A stretch of 64,000 nucleotides of DNA, taken from the NCBI RefSeq assembly GCF_042432825.1, contig NZ_JBHLWN010000046.1, positions 60,588 to 124,587 of the forward strand. Direction: 5' to 3'. The DNA comes from Gordoniibacillus chartarius (GTDB taxonomy: Bacteria; Bacillota; Bacilli; Paenibacillales; NBRC-103111). The notes below the pieces were generated by a model. The model was not told the DNA's origin, searched no databases, and saw only the letters and a program-made list of their open reading frames with translations. Numbering within the stretch: position 1 is the stretch's first letter; each line of letters begins with the position of its first letter. Shown piece after piece: positions 59,117 through 64,000 of this stretch. A program made the position numbers and the translations under genes.

Positions 59117-61209
59117 TGGTAAGCGACGCGCTGCGCAAGCTGGCGCCCGCCGCGCGGCTGCAGCTGGAAGCGAATGCGCTGCTGCGGCGGCTGTCCGAGG
59201 CCCCCGAACTGAAGGAGCTTGCCGAAGGGCATGAAGGTGACAACCGGTATGAACCGTTGTATTCGACGACTTTGGGAGCCGGATTGCTGTCGGCCGAGCT
59301 GTCCGACGCGGAGCGTACGACGCTGCGGATCATCGTGAGCAGGTTTGCAAACGAGCCTTTCGACGAAGCGGCACTTGCGAAGCGAGCGGAAGACGAGGCC
59401 CCCGGGGCGGAGCTGCGGCTCGGGCTCGCGGGCTTGCGCGCACTCGGTATTGTCGTTACGGTTCGCAAAGCTTGGGGCGAACGTCTGCATGCGCTGCCCT
59501 ACGACGCGCTGGGGGCCTGGCAGGCCGTTCTATTTGGAGAGCCGGAGTTATCCTGTGGGGACAACAAAGATACCGAGCTGACGGCTTCGGCGCCGGGGGC
59601 GCTGGACGACGATCTGTTTGCCCTGTTAGCGTTTGCAGCCAAGCAGGAGCTTATCTTGACGCAGAAAGGGACGATTGCGAAACGGCAGCTGCAGGCTCTT
59701 CACAGCGTCTTGAAGCTGCCTGAAGACGCTGCGCTAAGGCAGCTGCAGCTAGCTTACGGCACCGGCAGCTCGAATGGGTACGAACCCGGCCTCGCTATCG
59801 TTCTGGATGCGGCGCTGCGGTTTGGGCTGCTTGCCGCCGAGGACGGGGCGCTCCGCGTGCAGGAAGCGCCGCTGCGCGCCTGGCTCAGCCTGCCGCGCGG
59901 ACGCCGCGGCGACATGCTGCAGGCCGCCTGGTTCCAGCGGCAGTGGCCGCGCGAGCCGCTGCTCCAGCGCGCGGCGGCGGCGCTGCTCCACGCGCCCCGC
60001 GGCGCGTGGCTGGCGCTGCCGCGGCTTGCCGCTTGGCTAGGCGGCATCGCACGCGGCGGCGTCTCCGCCGAGCCGCTGCTGCTGGCGCAGCTCGCGGAGA
60101 CGCAGTGGCTGCAGCCGCTCGCTGCGCTCGGCTGGCTGGAGCTCGCCCGGCATACGCACACGGGCGAGACGCTGCTGCGCATCCCGGACAAGCCGGAGGA
60201 TGCGCAGCAGGAACCGTCGGGCCGCATCTACGTACAGCCCGACTTCGAGCTCATCGTGCCGTCCGACACGGCGGCGGCCGTTCGCTGGGAGCTGGAACGC
60301 TTTGCCGACCGCTTCAGCTCCGACCAAGTGCATATGTACCGCATAACGAAGAGCAGCGTACAGTTTGCTTGTGAACAAGGAATGACAGCGGCCGAGATAG
60401 AACGCTTCCTCGCGGAGCATAGCAGGTTTGGCCTGCCGGACAACGTAGGGCTGGCGATACGCCAGTGGGCCGGAGAATATGGACGGATCTCCTTCGCCCG
60501 GGCGTCGCTGCTGCGCTGCGCGGACGCGCAGCTGGCGGACGAGCTGGCGCGCAATCCGAGGCTGGCCCCATATTTGCTCGAGCGTCTCGGGGATACGGTG
60601 TTCGTCGTACGAGGCGAGCGGTTACGCGATCTGCAAGCAGCGCTGGACAAAGCAGGCTACGCGCCGCGCAAAGCTGTAATGGAGCTAGGCATGGCGGAAG
60701 AGGACAAGCATGCCGGAAACGGCGACAACACCGGATTCGCCGGAGCCGCAGCCAACGGTTTCGCTCCTGATCGATCGGCGGGTGAACCCAATAGCGAAGA
60801 GCGAGCTGCCTTCCGCTTTCTGGCTGCAGCCGGCGACGCCGGGCGGGGCTTGCTGGACGCGACGGACCCGCTCTTGTACTACGACCTCGAGCCCGAGCTT
60901 CCGCCCCGTCCGGAGCGGAGGGCGCGGGAGGCGGAGCTGCGCGATGTGCCGGCCGTCTGGTGGAAAGATTACCGCACCTACCACGCTTCGACGCGCAAAG
61001 AAATGATCCGCAAAGCAATCGAAGCCGAGGCGCTGCTGAAGCTTCGGCTCGGCGGACAAGACCGAACCATAGCTCCGAAACGGCTGCTTGAAGAGCGGGA
61101 CAGCTGGTGCATCGTCGGCATCGACCGCAGCAGCGGCAGTGAAATCCGTTTTGGCGGCGACGAGTGGCAGGAAATGAAATTCGTGGTTCCCGGCATGAAT
61201 GACCGGTAA
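59113..61209 (+). CDS. Helicase-associated partner protein with XPB-like domain
   Basis: A 698-residue protein without an ATPase site. Residues 1-330 are Ala/Leu-rich helical, likely degenerate winged helices. Residues 372-518 repeat the XPB N-terminal domain: YVQPDFELIV, RFADRFSSDQVHMYRITKSS, EQGMTAAEIERFLAEHSRFGLP, IRQWAGEYGRISF and LQAALDKAGY match the first 160 residues of the neighbour. A disordered Gly/Asn stretch (528-560) leads to a C-terminal segment (616-695) that looks WYL-like (IAPKRLLEERDSWCIVGID...FGGDEWQEMKFVVPG). It is translationally coupled to the helicase gene. Confidence 0.75.
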   Translation: MMVSDALRKLAPAARLQLEANALLRRLSEAPELKELAEGHEGDNRYEPLYSTTLGAGLLSAELSDAERTTLRIIVSRFANEPFDEAALAKRAEDEAPGAELRLGLAGLRALGIVVTVRKAWGERLHALPYDALGAWQAVLFGEPELSCGDNKDTELTASAPGALDDDLFALLAFAAKQELILTQKGTIAKRQLQALHSVLKLPEDAALRQLQLAYGTGSSNGYEPGLAIVLDAALRFGLLAAEDGALRVQEAPLRAWLSLPRGRRGDMLQAAWFQRQWPREPLLQRAAAALLHAPRGAWLALPRLAAWLGGIARGGVSAEPLLLAQLAETQWLQPLAALGWLELARHTHTGETLLRIPDKPEDAQQEPSGRIYVQPDFELIVPSDTAAAVRWELERFADRFSSDQVHMYRITKSSVQFACEQGMTAAEIERFLAEHSRFGLPDNVGLAIRQWAGEYGRISFARASLLRCADAQLADELARNPRLAPYLLERLGDTVFVVRGERLRDLQAALDKAGYAPRKAVMELGMAEEDKHAGNGDNTGFAGAAANGFAPDRSAGEPNSEERAAFRFLAAAGDAGRGLLDATDPLLYYDLEPELPPRPERRAREAELRDVPAVWWKDYRTYHASTRKEMIRKAIEAEALLKLRLGGQDRTIAPKRLLEERDSWCIVGIDRSSGSEIRFGGDEWQEMKFVVPGMNDR

Positions 61210-61303
61210 ACGAAACAAAAGAGAAGAAACGTGCGGCAACTTGTGATATGATAGAGAGGATACACTGCAAGAGGACAAGCGAGAAAAGGATGGTATCGAT
61301 CAT

Positions 61304-61750
61304 ATGAGCATTATGGAAGCGCAAACGCTCGACATGGCCGCCATTCTCATGCAAGCTTATGATGTAGGAGACCTCATCAATCGCTCGCAAGAAGCGGCGG
61401 ATTATGCATACTGGAAACAAGCGATGGAGCAAGACCCGGAAGCGCAGCGGTTTATTCGCGAGCTCGCCAAAACCAAGGAGCTGTTCGAAGAGACGCAGCG
61501 GTTCGGGCATTATCATCCGAATTATCATGAGGCGCTGGAGAAGGTGCGTCAGGCGGAACTGCGTCTGCAGCAAATCGAGACGGTCGCCCGCTTTACCGAG
61601 GCGGAGGAAAGGCTCGACAACCTGCTGTTCTCGGTATCCGAGACCATTGCAAGGTCCGTATCCGAATCGATCAAGGTGCCGAGCAACAAGCTGGAGCCGG
61701 AAGGCCACAGCTGTGCGTCGGGAGGCAGCTGCTCCGGAAACTGCGGATAA
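61304..61750 (+). CDS. ylbF: YlbF/YmcA family protein (RicF-like)
   Basis: A 148-residue helical protein of the YlbF family, matching RicF of the B. subtilis Y-complex (YlbF, YmcA, YaaT), which binds RNase Y, affects mRNA maturation, and influences sporulation, competence and biofilm. Helices run from AQTLDMAAILMQAYDVGDLINRS to about 120. The tail CASGGSCSGNC has three cysteines suited to an iron-sulfur cluster, as in the B. subtilis complex. The ATG at 61304 has AAAGGATGG upstream; ATG 61313 is an alternative. Confidence 0.85.
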   Translation: MSIMEAQTLDMAAILMQAYDVGDLINRSQEAADYAYWKQAMEQDPEAQRFIRELAKTKELFEETQRFGHYHPNYHEALEKVRQAELRLQQIETVARFTEAEERLDNLLFSVSETIARSVSESIKVPSNKLEPEGHSCASGGSCSGNCG

Positions 61751-61782
61751 GGAGACGGAAGGATACAGTTACATGCAAAATG

Positions 61783-61814
61783 AAAGCCGCCGCGGACTTC
61801 CCCGCAGCGGCTTC
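61783..61814. terminator. Hairpin between ylbF and asparaginase genes
   Basis: AAAGCCGC-CGCGG pairs with CCCGC-AGCGGCTT (arms about 61783-61795 and 61801-61813) with internal mismatches. On the minus strand it ends TTTCATTTT, so it best serves the asparaginase gene. Confidence 0.6.
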
Positions 61815-61830
61815 ATGTGCAGCATCGATC

Positions 61831-62841
61831 TTAGACAAGCCGGAAATCCGGAACGATCGCCCCGACCTCGGTGCCCTGCCAGTTGCGCTGCAGCGGGCGG
61901 TGATAAGACGACAGCGCCGAGAGCTGGTCGGCGTCCAGCAGTCCGAGCTGTCGAAGCGCTTCAGCGGCTGCGGGATAGAGCGCGCGCTTGGCGCCGTCTT
62001 CGATCTTGACGGCGATTCCCAGCCCGCGTTCGGGCACGGACATGGCGAATACGCCTTCGGCCCCCATCTTGCCCAGCACGCGGCCTTGCGAGACTCTCAT
62101 CAGCCGGGTGTCGAACCGGTCATCGCCGGCGACGTATTCCGGGTGCGCGGCCATCGCCGTGGTCACCCGGCTGCAGGCGGCGCGGCGCTGCGGCGCGAGC
62201 GACTCCGGACAGCCGAGCCGGGCGTATGCGGCGGCGAGCGCTGACAGGGGCAGTCCAAATACCGGTACGCCGCAGCCGTCGACGCCGATCGCGATGGAGG
62301 ATTCAGGAACGCCGCTCATTCCCGATACCGCTTCCAGCATACGCTGTTGGGCCGGATGCTCGAGTGACAAATAGTCTTCCGTCGGTGCTCCCAATCGTAC
62401 AGCCAGCGCAAGCATCCCCGCATGCTTGCCGGAGCAGTTGTTATGGAGGCTCGTCGGCGCCTCGCCGCGCTCCCGCATCGCCGAGGCCGTCGGCCGATGA
62501 AACGGCAAGTGGGCTCCGCAGCGCAGGTTCAGCTCGGAGAGTCCGATTTTGCCGAGAATGGCTGCCGCCGTCGATGTGTGAAGCTCTTCGCCGTTATGGG
62601 AAGCGCACAGCAGGGCGATTTCCTCGCCGGTTAATCCGAAGGCATCGGCAGCACCCGATTCGATGACGGGCAGTGCTTGCAGCGGCTTTGCCGCCGATCT
62701 GGCGAACGTGACGAAATGAGGGTCGCCTGCTTGATGCAGCACGGTTCCGGCCGTGTCGACGACGGCGATATGACCGTGATGGAAGCATTCGGTTAAAGGT
62801 CCGCGAGTGACGCGAACAAGCGGCACTGAGGGCTGAGACAT
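61831..62841 (-). CDS. L-asparaginase, ReAII (class 3) family
   Basis: A 336-residue asparaginase of the family of the inducible Rhizobium etli enzyme (Pfam Asparaginase_II). The catalytic and zinc residues match with an offset of one: S49 and K52 in ARSAAKPLQ, S81 in ASHNGE, C136 and K139 in NNCSGKHAG, and C190 in VDGCGVP (ReAII positions from memory are 48, 51, 80, 135, 138 and 189). It hydrolyses asparagine. The gene lies on the minus strand between ylbF and ylbG, which are neighbours in B. subtilis. The N-terminus fits ATG 62841. Confidence 0.88.
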   Translation of the reverse strand: MSQPSVPLVRVTRGPLTECFHHGHIAVVDTAGTVLHQAGDPHFVTFARSAAKPLQALPVIESGAADAFGLTGEEIALLCASHNGEELHTSTAAAILGKIGLSELNLRCGAHLPFHRPTASAMRERGEAPTSLHNNCSGKHAGMLALAVRLGAPTEDYLSLEHPAQQRMLEAVSGMSGVPESSIAIGVDGCGVPVFGLPLSALAAAYARLGCPESLAPQRRAACSRVTTAMAAHPEYVAGDDRFDTRLMRVSQGRVLGKMGAEGVFAMSVPERGLGIAVKIEDGAKRALYPAAAEALRQLGLLDADQLSALSSYHRPLQRNWQGTEVGAIVPDFRLV

Positions 62842-62888
62842 AAGATCAACTCCAAATCATAGATAAATGCGGAAAGAAGGAAATGCGA

Positions 62889-63152
62889 ATGTTCACGGAA
62901 CGAACCGGGCTGATCATTTGGGTTAACGATGTGAAAGCGGCACGTAATCTGGACAAGTACGGTAGCCTTCATTACATATCCAAAAAGATGCATTATGCCG
63001 TTTTGTACGTACCTGCCTCCAGAGCGGAGGAAATTACCCGCAACCTGCTGCGCCTGCCGTACGTAAAAAGTATAGAGCGCTCGTACCGCAACGAAATTAA
63101 AACGGAATACAATAGTAATATGCCGGACAAAACTAGATTTTACACGCTGTAA
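62889..63152 (+). CDS. ylbG: YlbG family (DUF2129, UPF0298) protein
   Basis: An 87-residue protein matching YlbG: RTGLIIWVNDVKAARNLDKYGSLHYISKKMHYAVLYV, then ITRNLLRLPYVKSIERSYRNEIKTEY (split at about residue 50). Function unknown. The ATG at 62889 has AAGGA seven bases upstream; the ATG at 62883 is too close. In B. subtilis it follows ylbF directly; here an asparaginase gene on the other strand has come between them. A strong terminator follows after about 110 bases. Confidence 0.88.
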   Translation: MFTERTGLIIWVNDVKAARNLDKYGSLHYISKKMHYAVLYVPASRAEEITRNLLRLPYVKSIERSYRNEIKTEYNSNMPDKTRFYTL

Positions 63153-63263
63153 ACTTCGGTTGGCAAATTCCAGCTGTATGTTTTATCATTCCGATTTCGA
63201 TTCCGATATATACGACGGCGATTTCCGCGTTTACAGCACGCAGCTATCAGATTGAACAATGAC

Positions 63264-63303
63264 GGGAACGAGGCTCCGATCGGGGTCTCGTCCTTTTTTT
63301 TTC
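63264..63303 (+). terminator. Terminator after ylbG
   Basis: ACGAGGCTCCGA (63268-63279) pairs with TCGGGGTCTCGT (63280-63291), using G-T pairs, followed by CC and T9. Confidence 0.8.
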
Positions 63304-63318
63304 AACATTCCGACATGT

Positions 63319-63346
63319 TTGGCAACGATTTGAAATACCGTATAGT
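63319..63346 (+). promoter_or_regulatory. SigA promoter of the 63476 gene
   Basis: TTGGCA (63319-63324) and TATAGT (63341-63346) with a 16-base spacer, giving a leader of about 120 bases before the start codon. The rest of the gap from 63153 is A/T-rich without recognisable elements. Confidence 0.55.
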
Positions 63347-63475
63347 AGAGTGTATTGTTAAAGTTTTATTATTTTTTAATTGGCATCTTTTTCGACATCT
63401 AGTAAAATAAAAAGTACAACTAACGTGTATATAGGCATCCTGGCCTAATTTATCCGAAGTCGAAAGGAGTTGACG

Positions 63476-63916
63476 ATGATGAGAGACAAGGCTACCGAGC
63501 GTTGGAGCACATACGAACCGTTTCATATTCTTCTCGGCGACAAGCGGGTAGCGGATATCGTAATTACAAATCATGCGCGTATGCGTTGGTCTGAGCGGAT
63601 CGAGTCCGAAAAAACGGGCTTTGAAGATATTTGCGCTTTTCTTTGGGAGAAATTGAAAAATAACTGTATCGAGCCGTATTACCGGAACGAACAGGACGTC
63701 TATTTGATCGATGACGATCTCGTGATGGTTGCGGAGTTTGGCGATCTGGACGGTGAAATCGACCTCGTCGGGAACCCGCTTCACAAGATGATTGTGGTCA
63801 CGTTCCTCGGACGCATGTCGGAGAACGTAGAGCTCCGCGATTTGAAAACGTATTATTCCTGGCTTCGCCATTCGCGGCGGATGACGCTGATGAAAAACAG
63901 CCGTAAAAGAAAATAG
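63476..63916 (+). CDS. Unknown conserved protein near the right edge
   Basis: A 146-residue soluble protein with no family I recognise. It is basic at the C-terminus (RHSRRMTLMKNSRKRK) and mixed alpha/beta in the middle (HARMRWSERI, ICAFLWEKLKNN, DVYLIDDDLVMVAEFGDLDGEIDLVGN). The ATG at 63476 follows AAAGGAG by six bases; ATG 63479 is an alternative. The context gives no clue to function. The last 84 bases of the window contain only an ACAGGT/ACCTGT inverted repeat (63963-63986) and no gene. Confidence 0.7.
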   Translation: MMRDKATERWSTYEPFHILLGDKRVADIVITNHARMRWSERIESEKTGFEDICAFLWEKLKNNCIEPYYRNEQDVYLIDDDLVMVAEFGDLDGEIDLVGNPLHKMIVVTFLGRMSENVELRDLKTYYSWLRHSRRMTLMKNSRKRK

Positions 63917-64000
63917 CGGGTTTCGGAGTATGCGGGACGGTGATATGCTCCCCTTACGGTGGACAGGTGAAATAATAAAAACCTGTTTACAGTGAGGGGA

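Noticed and set aside
63179..63256. A 25-codon open frame (MFYHSDFDSD...) after ylbG
   Set aside because: No ribosome binding site precedes its ATG and there is no independent support.
63963..63986. ACAGGT/ACCTGT inverted repeat near the right edge as a terminator
   Set aside because: Only two or three T follow and the next gene is outside the window, so it could equally be an operator.

Overview
The window looks like chromosome of a spore-forming member of the Paenibacillaceae (Paenibacillus or Cohnella type). The GC content is moderately high, ribosome binding sites are strong AGGAGG-type sequences, GTG and TTG starts are common, and many Bacillus subtilis orthologues are recognisable (speA, ccpA, acsA/acuA/acuC, tyrS, rpsD, dgcP, ylaN, ftsW, ylbF, ylbG, gndA, ilvD). 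It reads as stable core and semi-core chromosome. I see no prophage, integrase, insertion sequence, CRISPR array, rRNA or tRNA.

Layout. 1-8.9 kb: signalling and small housekeeping genes (CBS protein, acetyltransferase, a histidine kinase with an internal GGDEF domain, CDF metal exporter, metallo-hydrolase, CcdC-like protein, hydrolase, DUF1292, DUF1885). 9-14.5 kb: speA, an MFS transporter and exported proteins. 14.6-18.2 kb: ilvD, a copper-amine-oxidase-domain exported protein and a small unknown protein. 18.3-24.5 kb: a LacI-regulated sugar-acid operon (LarA-like epimerase, gluconokinase, UxuB-like dehydrogenase, 6-phosphogluconate dehydrogenase). 25-29.4 kb: aroK, a rhodanese, a chrA remnant, two fluoride channels, a divergent aroA, a C39-like peptidase and a CoA-binding protein. 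29.5-34.9 kb: a tandem repeat, a repetitive Gln/Gly/Asn-rich protein, a PTS permease with its own enzyme I, and a cyclic-di-GMP-I riboswitch in front of an unknown gene. 35-42 kb: ccpA, mtnN, acuC, acuA and acsA. 42-50 kb: a class A penicillin-binding protein, T-box-controlled tyrS, rpsD and dgcP. 50-57 kb: an HPr-like protein without its active histidine, ylaN, a Ca2+/H+ antiporter, Asp23 and FtsW proteins, an M20 hydrolase, a CBS protein and a thermonuclease. 57-64 kb: an XPB-type helicase with a translationally coupled partner, ylbF, asparaginase, ylbG and an unknown gene.

How the parts connect. Carbon catabolite control recurs: ccpA itself, a near-perfect CcpA operator (cre) at 689-702, a good one in front of acsA, an HPr-like protein that keeps only the regulatory serine, and a PTS. 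Cyclic-di-GMP also recurs: a kinase with a GGDEF domain, DgcP and a riboswitch. AcsA is flanked by its acetyltransferase (AcuA) and deacetylase (AcuC).

The two most interesting systems are: (a) the LarA-like/UxuB-like/GntK/GndA operon, which could route hexuronates through D-mannonate and D-gluconate into the pentose phosphate pathway; and (b) the XPB helicase and its partner, which share a domain in a way that recalls XPB and p52/Tfb2 of eukaryotic TFIIH. Both functional readings are inference. All family assignments rest on reading motifs and remembered homologues, not on a database search.
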